In this document: piece by piece, positions 42,376 to 50,783 of the stretch
Position numbering within the stretch: position 1 is the stretch's first letter
Layout: the number at the start of each line of letters is the position of its first letter
Source of the DNA: Acidobacteria bacterium RIFCSPLOWO2_02_FULL_61_28
Lineage (GTDB): Bacteria > Acidobacteriota > Terriglobia > 2-12-FULL-54-10
DNA length: 53,364 bases
Assembly (NCBI GenBank): GCA_001767035.1
Contig: MEKR01000188.1
Span: 1-53,364, forward strand
Reading direction: 5' to 3'
Notes under the pieces: generated by a model
Database searches by the model: none
What the model was told of the DNA's origin: nothing
What the model saw: the letters and a program-made list of their open reading frames with translations, nothing else
Position numbers and translations under genes: made by a program

Positions 42376-43701
42376 CTAGTTACCCTTCACTTCGACCTTG
42401 GCGATTCCGTTGACGCCGCTGGTTGCCAGCCACAGGTTGCCGTCCTTGGCCGCCACCATGTTGCGCACGACACCGCCGCCCGAGGGGATCAGCCAGGTCT
42501 GGAATTTTTCCGTCTTGGGGTCAAAGCGCACGACCGTGTTCTTGCTCACTCCGGACTCGCTATACCAGAGGATGTTCCCCACGGCGGCAATTCCGTACGG
42601 TTGAGATTTCGCCCCGCTCGGGGAAGGCCATTCCTTGGCCGCGCCGGTCTTGGGGTCGTAGCGGCCCAGATAGCCCCGCGAATAGTCGCTGTACCAGATG
42701 GCGTCGTCGGGAGTCACGGCGATGCGCCGGGGGCGCGTCTCGGGATTCGGCAGAGTGTATTCGCGAATCTCCATGGTCTCCGCATCAATGCTGGCCAGCT
42801 TGTTCGTGCGGAACTCGCAGAAGAAGACCACGCCCTTCGAGTTCACCGCCATCCCGTAGGGATTCGCGCGCGGGGTGGGCGTCGGCACCACCTTCACCTC
42901 GCCCGTCTTGGGATTGATCCTCCCCACCATGCTCGCTCCCTGCAAGGTGAACCAAACGGTCCCGTTGTGGTCAATGATGGGAGTATGCGGATCGCGGGCC
43001 TTGGGGTCGGGCATCTTGTATTCGGTGACCTCGCCCGACTTCGGGTCGAGCTTGCCGACGTAGGACCCCGATTGCGCCGTGAACCAGATGTTGCCCTCCT
43101 TGTCGGCGACCAGACCGTGGGGTCCGGACCGCTCGGTCTTCAAGCGGTATTCCTTGAACTGCTCGGTCTTGGGATCAAACCGCCCCATGACGTTGGCCAT
43201 CTGCCCCGTGTACCAGACCGAACCGTCGGGCGCCACGAGCGGATCGTGCGGCCGCGAGCCGGGCGTGGGCACGGTCCATTCTTTGATCGAGACCTCGACG
43301 CTGCCGGGCAGCAACACGCCGGCCGGCCTCGGCTGACCCAGGTAATTCCGGGTCATATACTCGACCACCACCGGGACATCATCCCCCGTCAAAATCGCGC
43401 CGTAGGCGATCATCCGGTTGATCGTGGCCTGCCAGTCCTCGCGCGTGTAGCGGGCTGCGACCACCCGCTCGAGCGGGTGGCAATTCGAGCATACCTTCTC
43501 CACGACCACCTTCCCGTTTCCTTCGGGCAATTGCACGGGAGCCGCGCCTGGACGGCGGCCCTCTCCCGGGCCTTGGCTGAAAGCCGGAAGCGCAGAGTAG
43601 ACCGCAGTGTAGAGCGCAGTGTAGAAAAAGACTGCTGCGAGCAGCGACGCGCTGTGGACTCGGCCGGAAAGCAGTTCCTTGCCACCAGAGATTGCCTTCA
43701 T
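42376..43701 (-). CDS. Exported cytochrome c with streptogramin lyase (Vgb)-like beta-propeller
   Basis: A 441-residue exported protein. A signal peptide (ASLLAAVFFYTALYTAVYSA) is followed by a c-type cytochrome domain (residues 45-120) with haem motif CSNCH and a likely distal Met in INRMIAYGA. A propeller with repeats of the form DPKTGEVxxY and DGxVWYT/GNIWFTxQ runs from residue 130 to the end, as in virginiamycin B lyase-like proteins (PHDPLVAPDGSVWYTGQMAN, GPHGLVADKEGNIWFTAQSG). The lyase activity itself is not implied; such propellers are widespread in Acidobacteria. A strong ribosome site (GGAGGAGGG) precedes ATG 43701. The gene-free segment downstream carries an inverted dispersed repeat. 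It resembles the 9400-11592 protein in joining haem and propeller. Confidence 0.87.
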   Translation of the reverse strand: MKAISGGKELLSGRVHSASLLAAVFFYTALYTAVYSALPAFSQGPGEGRRPGAAPVQLPEGNGKVVVEKVCSNCHPLERVVAARYTREDWQATINRMIAYGAILTGDDVPVVVEYMTRNYLGQPRPAGVLLPGSVEVSIKEWTVPTPGSRPHDPLVAPDGSVWYTGQMANVMGRFDPKTEQFKEYRLKTERSGPHGLVADKEGNIWFTAQSGSYVGKLDPKSGEVTEYKMPDPKARDPHTPIIDHNGTVWFTLQGASMVGRINPKTGEVKVVPTPTPRANPYGMAVNSKGVVFFCEFRTNKLASIDAETMEIREYTLPNPETRPRRIAVTPDDAIWYSDYSRGYLGRYDPKTGAAKEWPSPSGAKSQPYGIAAVGNILWYSESGVSKNTVVRFDPKTEKFQTWLIPSGGGVVRNMVAAKDGNLWLATSGVNGIAKVEVKGN

Positions 43702-43803
43702 AATCCCTCCTCCGTCATTTCTTCGATTTCGATGTTCGTTCCGCCGTTACTGGCTTTGATTCTATGCCAATCCCCACGGCGTTGCAATCACAAATCGGCG
43801 TGT

Positions 43804-44313
43804 CTAGTCCTCGGTCGGCAGATCGGGGATGAGTCCCTTCCGGCGGGCTTCTGCCTGGATCTCGGGCGGCATCTGCCGCGCATCCACAATAAAACCGTTG
43901 ACGGAAATCATCCACGCCATCGGATTCTTTTCCAGCAACTCCCGGCGGCAAAATTCCGGGTGCAATGGGTGCAGGTGAAGAAGTTCGCCGATGAGCTTGA
44001 ACTTCCCCGACAGCGTGCTCATCGAAACGCCGGTCAGATGGGCGAGCTGGTCCCCCGTCAGGTGCGGGCGCTGCGTCGGGTCGGACAGGAAGTTAATCTT
44101 CCCGACCGTGTAGATCACGGCTCCGGCCCAGGTGCGCAACTCACCACGGAGCAGCGGGGAGGGACGCTTGCGGGCCAGCTTGGCGACCAGCTTGCGGCAC
44201 AATTCGGCGTATTCCGCATCCAGGTGCTCGGCGCAAAACGGGTCGGTCCGCTCGATAATCTCCTGGGCTGTGTGCTGAAGATCGCTTGGGATCGGAAGAC
44301 GGGTGTTTTTCAT
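43804..44313 (-). CDS. DUF6398 family protein
   Basis: A 169-residue protein of the DUF6398 family. The N-terminal segment has HTAQEIIERTDPFCAEHLD, then EYAELCRKLVAKLARKRPSP, WAGAVIYTVGKINFLSD, HLTGDQLAHLTGVSMSTLSG (a helix-turn-helix-like stretch) and KFKLIGELLHLHPLHPEF. The family has no known function, though the helix-turn-helix-like part would fit DNA binding. GGAG lies near ATG 44313. The gene follows the 44344 gene by 30 bp on the same strand, so they are probably one operon. Confidence 0.82.
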   Translation of the reverse strand: MKNTRLPIPSDLQHTAQEIIERTDPFCAEHLDAEYAELCRKLVAKLARKRPSPLLRGELRTWAGAVIYTVGKINFLSDPTQRPHLTGDQLAHLTGVSMSTLSGKFKLIGELLHLHPLHPEFCRRELLEKNPMAWMISVNGFIVDARQMPPEIQAEARRKGLIPDLPTED

Positions 44314-44343
44314 CGTTGCTCCAGTGTGTCGGCTCTGCTTCCC

Positions 44344-44757
44344 TCAGCCCTGCAAATACACCGCGGAGGAGTTGAAGGCTTCCTCCGGCGTTGCCACAAA
44401 CGAACCCGAGGCGCAGACCGAAGGCGCGTACTTTTCCGTGCTGTACTTGAAGAAGGCATACTCCCAGCGGTTCCTGCTCCCGATGTAACCGAGGCGGCAC
44501 AGTTGCAATGGGTACTCTTCCTCCTCCACGTACCGGCAAACCTGGGGAATTGTTTCTTCGCCGGGCGCGGGCTCGACCACGGCAACGTATGCATATCGCC
44601 CGTGGAAGCGGAGCAGAATCTTTCGAACGCGATTCTTCCAGTGTTGCGTAACGTGGCGCAGCAAGCGGGCTGCAAGCTCCTGCTGAACGCTCTCCGGAAC
44701 GGGTTGATTGCTCGGACCCCTTTTCCAGGTTTTCCAACTCTTCCGTCGTGGGGTCAT
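44344..44757 (-). CDS. Conserved hypothetical protein, 137 residues
   Basis: A cytosolic protein with no named domain. It begins MTPRRKSWKTWKRG and contains WKNRVRKILLRFHGRYAYVA, VCRYVEEEEYPLQLCRLGYI, WEYAFFKYSTEKYAPSVCAS and ATPEEAFNSSAVYLQG. The series RFxGRYAYV, LCRLGYxG, FFKYSxEKY and ATPEEAF is that of a widespread unnamed family. AAGGAAGAG precedes ATG 44757; the frame opens at 44856 but earlier residues have no such pattern. Likely an operon with the DUF6398 gene, 30 bp downstream. No function can be assigned. Confidence 0.72.
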   Translation of the reverse strand: MTPRRKSWKTWKRGPSNQPVPESVQQELAARLLRHVTQHWKNRVRKILLRFHGRYAYVAVVEPAPGEETIPQVCRYVEEEEYPLQLCRLGYIGSRNRWEYAFFKYSTEKYAPSVCASGSFVATPEEAFNSSAVYLQG

Positions 44758-44861
44758 GAAGCTCTTCCTTACATTCGTTTGCGGTCTCTTTCCCGGTGAC
44801 GCAGAGCATACCAAATCGCGTGTTTGAACCCAAGCGATACGTAATGGGGAAGCCAAACCAA

Positions 44862-44887
44862 CGCTTGCTTACGCGCGCGGCTCGGAT
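44862..44887 (-). repeat. Dispersed repeat copy identical to 9267-9292
   Basis: 26 of 26 bases are identical to 9267-9292. It lies 16 bp beyond the tsaD stop codon. Confidence 0.7.
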
Positions 44888-44902
44888 CAATTTGCACGAA
44901 CA

Positions 44903-46171
44903 CTATTGGCCGAGCGCCAGCGAAGCGTCGGGCGGGACATCCCAGGCGGCGAACTGGCGGGCGAGATATTTGGGGAAGGCGGCGGCGGCGATCATGGCGG
45001 CGTTGTCGGTCGAGAGCGACAGGCGCGGGAAATAGACCGGCGGGCAGGCGGCGCTCCAACGCTCCGTCGCTCGAACTTGTGGAGCGCCGCGCGGCTGTGG
45101 CTCCGGAGGGCCAGCGCGGAGCCGCGAGAAGCGTTCGCGCAGGAGCGAGTTGGCGGCGACGCCGCCGGTGACGAAGATCGAGTTCACGCCCTCGCGCTCG
45201 GCGGCTTCGAGCGTGTGCTCGACCAGGTCGTCCACCACGGCGCGTTGAAAGCTCGCCACCAGATCGAGCGTCGTGCGCGAGCTGTGCGCCAGCAATTCGT
45301 CGAAACCGGCCGTGGGATTCTCGCGGCGAAAGGAGTTGCGTTCGGCGATCTCCTCCGCCAGGCCGTGGGATTCGACGTAGCGCAGCACCGCCGTTTTGAT
45401 TCCGCTGAAGCTGAAGTCGAGCGCATTGCCTTTCGTCGTTTTCGTCACCTTCATTTTGGGCTTGGTGAAGGCGACCGCGCCGGAATTGCCGTGGCGGGCT
45501 AGTCTGTCTAGGACTGGACCGCCGGGATAGCCATAGCCGAGCAACTTGGCTACCTTGTCGTAGGCCTCCCCGGCCGCATCGTCGCGCGTCCGGCCGAGAA
45601 TATGATACGAAAACACCGCCGAAGAATCCGAGAGAACCGAATCTTTTTTGGTCTCGCGCTCGGCCACCGCCAGCAGCGTGTGCCCGCCGCTGACGACCAG
45701 GGCCAGGGCAGGGAACTCAGGGTCGGGGCGGCCGGCGAGGTGTTCTTCCAGGATCACCGCATGGATGTGGCCTTCGAGATGATTCACCGCGACAAGCGGC
45801 TTGCCGAGCGCCAGCGCCAGCGACTTGGCGTAGGTGAGGCCGCCCAGCAAGGAGCCGACCAGCCCCGGCCCCTGCGTGACGGCGATGGCGTCGAGTTGGG
45901 AATAGGAGAGGCCGGCGTCCTCGACCGCCTGGCGAACGATCGGCACAATCGCCCGCAGATGCTCGCGGCTGGCCAGCTCCGGCACCACGCCGCCGTATTT
46001 CCCGTGCGTCGCCATCTGCGAAGCGACCACGCTCGAGCAAATGCGCACGCCATCTTCGATGACCGCCGCCGCCGTCTCATCGCAGGACGTTTCAATTCCC
46101 AAGATACGAATGGGTCCCAGGATGCGAACGGGCGGAGTGGATCGTGTTGGAGTCTCGTTGGGTTCCGTCAT
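44903..46171 (-). CDS. tsaD: tRNA N6-adenosine threonylcarbamoyltransferase TsaD
   Basis: Transfers the threonylcarbamoyl group from TC-AMP to A37 of ANN-reading tRNAs, with TsaB and TsaE; nearly universal in bacteria. Diagnostic motifs: [51 protein letters not shown], the metal-binding HLEGHIHA near residue 130, [48 protein letters not shown] and [12 protein letters not shown]. Between LLRERF and VYFP there are about 20 extra residues ([20 protein letters not shown] and a few more), encoded by a palindrome-bearing insertion near 45050-45115. The N-terminus has 20-odd extra residues including a repeat of RILG. The start 46171 has AGGAG in front; a GTG at 46189 is possible. Confidence 0.97.
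   Translation of the reverse strand: MTEPNETPTRSTPPVRILGPIRILGIETSCDETAAAVIEDGVRICSSVVASQMATHGKYGGVVPELASREHLRAIVPIVRQAVEDAGLSYSQLDAIAVTQGPGLVGSLLGGLTYAKSLALALGKPLVAVNHLEGHIHAVILEEHLAGRPDPEFPALALVVSGGHTLLAVAERETKKDSVLSDSSAVFSYHILGRTRDDAAGEAYDKVAKLLGYGYPGGPVLDRLARHGNSGAVAFTKPKMKVTKTTKGNALDFSFSGIKTAVLRYVESHGLAEEIAERNSFRRENPTAGFDELLAHSSRTTLDLVASFQRAVVDDLVEHTLEAAEREGVNSIFVTGGVAANSLLRERFSRLRAGPPEPQPRGAPQVRATERWSAACPPVYFPRLSLSTDNAAMIAAAAFPKYLARQFAAWDVPPDASLALGQ
45050..45088. repeat. Palindromic insertion inside tsaD
   Basis: GGCGCTCCA (45050-45058) and TGGAGCGCC (45080-45088) form a 9-bp stem with a 21-nt loop. The surrounding segment encodes the extra residues that TsaD proteins normally lack. 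Confidence 0.6.
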
Positions 46172-46581
46172 CCGCTCCTGTGCCGCCACCTTCCATCTCT
46201 ATCCTAACCGAAGTGTCCCATTACCGTTCAGGGCCAGCGGTCAGGTCTGGAGGAGTTACCGCGGGGATCCGACTTTTCCGGCCCCCAGATGTCCGAATCC
46301 CCGGTTGATCGGTCACAGGGGCGGAGTGCCAAGGCAGGGTACTGGGAGACCACTGGAAGGGAATTGGCAGGGAACTTTTCCCTGCTTCTCCAAATCCGTT
46401 TCGCATCTGCACTTGTAACTCGCTGATACAAAACAGAATATTTAAGAATCGGCTTGGCACACTGGTTGCTTCTCCCTGCACGACGACAAGACGCAAGGGT
46501 TCCCAATCGAGATCGGACCCTCGGTCCTGTCGAGCGCCATCCCTGAGGTGGCGGAGAGAGATGCGGATTCAGGAGGACGAC
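46172..46581. other. Divergent intergenic region between tsaD and the envelope locus
   Basis: No gene is seen. It contains a candidate promoter for the lipoprotein gene (46413-46441) and must contain the tsaD promoter. Confidence 0.4.
46413..46441 (+). promoter_or_regulatory. Candidate promoter of the envelope locus
   Basis: TTGTAA (46413-46418), a 17-bp spacer and GAATAT (46436-46441), about 140 bp upstream of the OmpA-lipoprotein start, in a locally AT-richer stretch. Confidence 0.4.
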
Positions 46582-47385
46582 ATGGAAGCAAGGAATGGTT
46601 TTTGGCGAGCGGCGACAATCACAGGAATGGCACTTCTTCTGGTTGGGGTGAGCAGCGGGTGTGTGGCTACGAGAAAGTTCACCCGCAGCAGAGTGAATGA
46701 AAAAGCGCAGGAACTCAATGCCCGGGTTGATACGACCGACCAGAACGTTCAGACCAACACCAATCAAGTCCAGGCGCACACGGGCCAGATTGATGAGCTC
46801 AATTTCGTCACACGGGACCACTCGGGAAAAATCTCCACTTTGGACAGCGGGTTGAAGCAAGTGGATCAGAAAGTGGATCAGAAAACGCAAGAGGCGATGA
46901 GTGTCGGCCAGGGAGCGCAGGGCACGGCGGACAAGGCCGTGGTCCAGGTCACTTCTCTCGGCGAGAAGTTTGAGAACCGCAACAATTACATCGTTCTGTC
47001 GGAGGAGAAAATCAAGTTCAAGTTCGACAGCGCCACTATGGATAAGACCTATTTCCCCGCACTCGATCAACTCGCGCAGCGGCTCAAGGGCACCCCGGAC
47101 GCCATCCTCGTGATGGAAGGGCGCACGGACTCGGTGGGCAACGATACCTACAACATCCGGCTCGGGGAAAAGCGCGTCGAGGCGGTCATTCGCTACCTGG
47201 TCGTCAACCAGGGCGTTCCCATGCACAAAGTCTACCGGATGAGCTTTGGGGAGGACAATCCTCTCACCCTGAACAAGACCCGCGAGGAGCGAGCCGAAAA
47301 CCGGGCGGTGGTGATGCGCGTCATGGGGCCTAGCTTCTCCACAACGTCGGGAGGGATGGTTTCCTCCGCCGCGCCGACCCCCTAA
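46582..47385 (+). CDS. OmpA-family outer-membrane lipoprotein (Pal-like)
   Basis: A 267-residue lipoprotein that probably anchors the outer membrane to peptidoglycan. The start is ATG 46582, 5 bp after AGGAGG; a longer frame begins at 46561. A signal with lipobox (GMALLLVGVSSGC, Cys near residue 26) is followed by a coiled-coil stretch (about 40-125) of Asn/Gln/Asp-rich heptads. A C-terminal OmpA/MotB domain (about 140-250) has LSEEKIKFKFDSATMD, GRTDSVGNDTYNIRLGEKRV and RAENRAVV, retaining the Asp and Arg that hold diaminopimelate. It opens the 46.6-51.5 kb locus, 57 bp before the first of two paralogous membrane coiled-coil proteins. Confidence 0.92.
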   Translation: MEARNGFWRAATITGMALLLVGVSSGCVATRKFTRSRVNEKAQELNARVDTTDQNVQTNTNQVQAHTGQIDELNFVTRDHSGKISTLDSGLKQVDQKVDQKTQEAMSVGQGAQGTADKAVVQVTSLGEKFENRNNYIVLSEEKIKFKFDSATMDKTYFPALDQLAQRLKGTPDAILVMEGRTDSVGNDTYNIRLGEKRVEAVIRYLVVNQGVPMHKVYRMSFGEDNPLTLNKTREERAENRAVVMRVMGPSFSTTSGGMVSSAAPTP

Positions 47386-47442
47386 CATTCGCCACGGCCA
47401 TTCCTCGCGCACGCGAGGGGAGCCGGAAAAAGGAGACGACTC

Positions 47443-48306
47443 ATGAATACCTCAGTTCCATCTCGAAGCACCTGGATTGTGCTGGGAGCGTTGCTGCTCT
47501 TCGTTCTGGGCGAGGGCATCTATACGGTGCGGCTCAGCCACCGCATTACCGAAAGCGGGAATCGGCTCGAAAGCACTGTGAACATGCAAGGAGAAACCAT
47601 TCAGAAGCTCGCCCGCAGCATCGAGCAGGCCGACGCGCACTACGGTGAATTGCAAGGGAACTTTCGCACCGCCGAACAGCGGCTCGGGAGGACCCAGGCC
47701 GATCTCCAACGCGCCCGCCAGCTCTCCGACCGCCTGGCGCAGCAACACAAAGAGGCGACCGAACAACTCAGCCAGCTTCGGCAGGAGCAGGTGGCCACGC
47801 AAGGAACCGTGGGGACTCTTTCCTCGGACGTCTCGGGCATGAAGCAAGAGGTCAGCCTGACGAAAGACCAACTGGCCTCCACCCGCTCCGAGTTGCAGCG
47901 CGTGGTCGGCGACCTCGGCGTGCAGAGCGACCTGATCGCTCATAACCGCGACGAGCTGGGCGACCTGCGCCTGCGAGGCGAGCGCGACTACCACGAGTTC
48001 GACCTGAAAAAGAGCAAAGCCCCCGTCCGCCTCGGCTCCCTTTCCCTTCTGTTGCGGAAAACCGACGTCAAGCGGCAGAAGTACACCCTAAACTTGGTTG
48101 CCGACGACCGCACGATTGAGAAGAAGGACAAGACCACCAACGAGCCGGTGCAGTTCTATCAGGATGGCTACCGGCAGCCGACCGAGATTGTGGTCAACCA
48201 AGTCTATAAGGACCGGATCGTGGGGTACATTTCGGTCCCCAAACAAAAGGCGTCCCGGCCCGTTACGGCCTCCTCCGGACCAGGGAGTCCGAAGAGCACG
48301 TTGTGA
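47443..48306 (+). CDS. Membrane-anchored coiled-coil protein with C-terminal beta domain (paralog 1)
   Basis: A 287-residue protein starting MNTSVPSRSTWIVLGALLLF after AAGGAG. One membrane helix (residues 9-28) is followed by a long periplasmic coiled coil (35-185) rich in Gln, Leu, Arg and Glu. The C-terminal domain (about 190-280) contains DYHEFDLKKSKAPVRLGSLS, RKTDVKRQKYTLNLVADDRT, EPVQFYQDGYRQPTEIVVNQ and DRIVGYISVP. The last domain matches, with shared FEL, T(D/N)V(K/R)xQ, P(V/M)xFY, EIV and GY(I/L)xxP, the C-terminus of the 48750 protein, so the two are paralogs. No known family name was recognised. Between OmpA lipoprotein and paralog 2 in one locus, a cell-envelope structural role is likely but unproven. 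Confidence 0.75.
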   Translation: MNTSVPSRSTWIVLGALLLFVLGEGIYTVRLSHRITESGNRLESTVNMQGETIQKLARSIEQADAHYGELQGNFRTAEQRLGRTQADLQRARQLSDRLAQQHKEATEQLSQLRQEQVATQGTVGTLSSDVSGMKQEVSLTKDQLASTRSELQRVVGDLGVQSDLIAHNRDELGDLRLRGERDYHEFDLKKSKAPVRLGSLSLLLRKTDVKRQKYTLNLVADDRTIEKKDKTTNEPVQFYQDGYRQPTEIVVNQVYKDRIVGYISVPKQKASRPVTASSGPGSPKSTL

Positions 48307-48362
48307 CCCATGCTGCCGGAGGAATACCTTCGCGGCAGCTTCGGAGACCGAAAGGAGGACGC

Positions 48363-48689
48363 GTGCAAGACCGGAAGCAGAATCCGCCAGCGGGGGGCAG
48401 ATCAGACAAGTCCGGGACAACGGCCTGGAAAATCAGGATCGAGAACGAGGATCTCCACCTTCTGAAACAGATTGCGGAAAAAATCGCGGAGCCGGATCGA
48501 GGTTTGATCCCGAAGCCAACGGTCACCGCCCTGATTCAGAAGGCGATCAAGAACTACATTGCGGAGGCCTTGCGGCGCTACCGAGGCAATCTGGAGGGCA
48601 AGCAACTCCTGCTGGTCCGCGCAGAAACCAAAGAGCAAGCCCGGGCCGCGGCTGCCTCCGGAGGCGGCGCTTCGCTCAGCGCGTCCTGA
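48363..48689 (+). CDS. Small hypothetical protein, possibly ribbon-helix-helix-like
   Basis: A 108-residue protein starting at GTG 48363, 5 bp after AAGGAGG; this strong site decides the start, since an in-frame ATG at 48303 has none and overlaps the previous gene's end. The N-terminal 20 residues are polar and disordered-looking. The core WKIRIENEDLHLLKQIAEKI plus PTVTALIQKAIKNYIAEALR could form a strand and two helices. The Ala-rich C-terminus (RAAAASGGGASLSAS) looks disordered. Similarity to ribbon-helix-helix proteins is a weak impression. It lies between the two paralogous coiled-coil genes, 56 and 60 bp away, on the same strand, so it probably belongs to the same operon. Confidence 0.6.
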   Translation: MQDRKQNPPAGGRSDKSGTTAWKIRIENEDLHLLKQIAEKIAEPDRGLIPKPTVTALIQKAIKNYIAEALRRYRGNLEGKQLLLVRAETKEQARAAAASGGGASLSAS

Positions 48690-48749
48690 TTCGGAATGGA
48701 TTTTGGAACAACTCCACCCGGAACGCCTCAACCATGGAAGGAGGAAGCA

Positions 48750-49844
48750 ATGGAAAACCAAGAGATGCAGACTCCCTTAACGGGCCAATGGAACGACTTT
48801 TCGAAGAGGGTTCAGCAACTGTCGGTGGAATCCGCGCGAGCGCTGGAGTCCGCCGAGCAGGCTCGGTCGGAAGCGACCCATGCGCGGTTCGACGCCGAGG
48901 CGTGCACTGCAAAACTGCACAGCCACCGCCGCAGCCTGGCGGGACTTTGGAGCGTCGTGGCGGTGGTCGCCCTCGCCCTGGGCGGCGTAACCTGGTACGG
49001 CTATCGCACCGCTCAGCGCCACGACAACTGGTTCGCCAAACTTCCCGCCTGGGAGCAAACGCTCCAGGGGATAGGCGATCGGATCAACGCTACCGAAACC
49101 AAGCTCGGAACCTGGGCTGGCGATTGGAAGGGCGCAGGAGAGCGCCTGGGGAAACTTGAAAAACGGGTTACCGCCAACGTCCAACTCGTCCGCAATTACG
49201 CGAAGGAACAGGCCAATGAAGTGCACCGCCAAGTCCTAATGGAACTCGATAACCGCACGGAATGGATGCAGACTCGCCTGAGCCGGGTCGAGTCCAGCCA
49301 GGAATCCCAGCGCGCCCATATCGTGGAAGTTCAAGAAGAGGTGGCGCAAGTGCGCCGGGAAATGCACCAGCAAATCGCACAACTCGAGCGCGAAACCGGA
49401 CGCGAGCTGGACGGGGTGCACCAACGCGCAACCGCAACCAGGAATGATGTCGCCGCAACCCGGAATGATTTGGACCGGATGACTGCGCAGCTCAGCCGGG
49501 ACCGCGTGGACTTCGAATTGGCCAGAAACAGGAGCCAGGAACTGGTCGCGGGCATTTCCATGACCGTGAAAGACACCAACGTCCGTTACCAGCGGGTCGA
49601 GGAGGGTTGGGTGCAGTTGGTTCCGGAAGGCCGTTTCCTGTGGATTCGCAGCCAAGGCATCCAGCAGCCGATGATTTTCTACTCGCAGCGGGACAGCCGT
49701 CCCTACGAGATCGTATTCACGCGAGTTAGCAGAGATGGCGCCATAGGTTACCTGGTGCATCCGGGGGGACCACCAGTAGCCTCGGGCGCCAGCGGGCCTC
49801 TTGTCGGGGAGGATCTCTCCGCTTCCGCCATTGAGGCCCGCTAA
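48750..49844 (+). CDS. Membrane-anchored coiled-coil protein with C-terminal beta domain (paralog 2)
   Basis: A 364-residue protein from ATG 48750 (AAGGAGG 6 bp upstream; a longer frame opens at 48696). The cytosolic N-terminus (about 60 residues) is followed by one membrane helix (SLAGLWSVVAVVALALGGVT). A coiled coil follows (95-265) with heptads and two near-repeats ATRNDV/ATRNDL. The C-terminal beta domain (270-345) has FELARNRSQELVAGISMTVK, TNVRYQRVEEGW, PMIFYSQRDSRPYEIVFTRV and GAIGYLVHPGG. Membrane helix, coiled coil and C-terminal domain match the plan of the 47443 protein, but with a longer coiled coil and a cytosolic tail. No named family was recognised. A strong hairpin (49849-49885) follows the stop immediately. 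Confidence 0.75.
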   Translation: MENQEMQTPLTGQWNDFSKRVQQLSVESARALESAEQARSEATHARFDAEACTAKLHSHRRSLAGLWSVVAVVALALGGVTWYGYRTAQRHDNWFAKLPAWEQTLQGIGDRINATETKLGTWAGDWKGAGERLGKLEKRVTANVQLVRNYAKEQANEVHRQVLMELDNRTEWMQTRLSRVESSQESQRAHIVEVQEEVAQVRREMHQQIAQLERETGRELDGVHQRATATRNDVAATRNDLDRMTAQLSRDRVDFELARNRSQELVAGISMTVKDTNVRYQRVEEGWVQLVPEGRFLWIRSQGIQQPMIFYSQRDSRPYEIVFTRVSRDGAIGYLVHPGGPPVASGASGPLVGEDLSASAIEAR

Positions 49845-49848
49845 GCTC

Positions 49849-49885
49849 GGCCTCAGAGCATTCTTTCCCCCTGTGCTCTGAGGCC
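49849..49885 (+). terminator. Intrinsic-terminator-like hairpin after paralog 2
   Basis: GGCCTCAGAGCA (49849-49860) and its exact inverse TGCTCTGAGGCC (49874-49885) give a 12-bp stem with a 13-nt loop, followed by only a short T-run (TTTCC). It starts four bases after the stop codon. Confidence 0.65.
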
Positions 49886-49976
49886 TTTCCAGCAGGAGAA
49901 CAGCGATTGCCCCTATGCAAGCGCGGAGGACAATCCCTCCCGGCAAGGTTTAAGGTTTAAGGAGAAAAAAACAATC

Positions 49977-50696
49977 ATGACAAAACGGTACTTGATCTAC
50001 GCGGTGTTCGTGGCATTGGTACTGTTCGGTTCGAGACTCGCTCGAGCCGAGGACGGTGAAGACGAAGGGCGGGGGGAAAAGCTCCTACACTCGGACCTGG
50101 TGCGCGTGACGGAACTCAGCACGGCTCTTCCGTTGGGCCCCTTCCTTCCTGCCGGAAGCGACACCCTTCGGGAAGGGGAAGCCGAAGTGCGGCGCAAGCG
50201 AGAGCTGGGAGTGAAGGTGGAAGGCGCGGTGGCATCGGCTGCCTACGGAGTCTTGTTCTGCCCCTTCGGGCACCCACAGAGTTCCTGTCTGGCTTTGGGG
50301 TCCCTCTTCACGGATGTCGAAGGGAAGGGAGAAGCCCGGCTCGATTTCCTGGCGGCGGGGAACACGTGGGCGGGAGTGATGCTACTCACTCGGGACGCCA
50401 AGAACCAGTTCATCAGCGGCTTTAACTTTCCGCCGGCGGAGGAAGTCACCCCGGCCGGCGCCGGCGAAGTCGAAGTGGAACTGAGCGGCCGGATCGCCTC
50501 GCTGAATCCCGCCAACACTTCGTTCCGCTTAGTAGGCTTTCCGGTGGACATCTTTGTGGGTGCGTCCACGAGGTTCAAGAAAGTCGGCGGGTTCGCGGCC
50601 TTGTTCGTGGGCCTGCAAGTAGAGGTGAAGGGATTCAGCCGCCCGGACGGGACCATTTTCGCCACCGAGGTGAAAGCCGAACAGGACGACGATTAG
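49977..50696 (+). CDS. Exported protein with DUF5666-like C-terminal domain
   Basis: A 239-residue exported protein starting MTKRYLIYAVFVALVLFGSR, a signal peptide cleaved near ARAED. The first mature segment is acidic and charged. An undefined middle region (about 75-165) contains VKVEGAVASAAYGVLFCPFG and two Cys that could pair. The last 75 residues are DUF5666-like beta sequence (EVELSGRIASLNPANTSFRL, LFVGLQVEVKGFSRPDGTIF, ATEVKAEQDDD), a small OB-like domain common in exported proteins. AAGGAG stands 13 bp before ATG 49977, a long spacing. It follows the terminator-like hairpin, so it may have its own promoter. Function unknown; an envelope role is inferred from context. Confidence 0.75.
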   Translation: MTKRYLIYAVFVALVLFGSRLARAEDGEDEGRGEKLLHSDLVRVTELSTALPLGPFLPAGSDTLREGEAEVRRKRELGVKVEGAVASAAYGVLFCPFGHPQSSCLALGSLFTDVEGKGEARLDFLAAGNTWAGVMLLTRDAKNQFISGFNFPPAEEVTPAGAGEVEVELSGRIASLNPANTSFRLVGFPVDIFVGASTRFKKVGGFAALFVGLQVEVKGFSRPDGTIFATEVKAEQDDD

Positions 50697-50703
50697 AAGC
50701 GAG

Positions 50704-50737
50704 GTAGCCACGGCACGTTCTGCGTGCCGTGGGCTTT
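50704..50737 (+). repeat. REP element
   Basis: GTAG (50704-50707), stem CCACGGCACG (50708-50717) with CGTGCCGTGG (50723-50732), a 5-nt loop, then GCTTTT. It starts seven bases after the DUF5666-like gene and may also terminate its transcript. Confidence 0.85.
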
Positions 50738-50783
50738 TGCCAGAGAAGACGATAGGAGTTTGATCCCCCCAAGGAGGAACACC

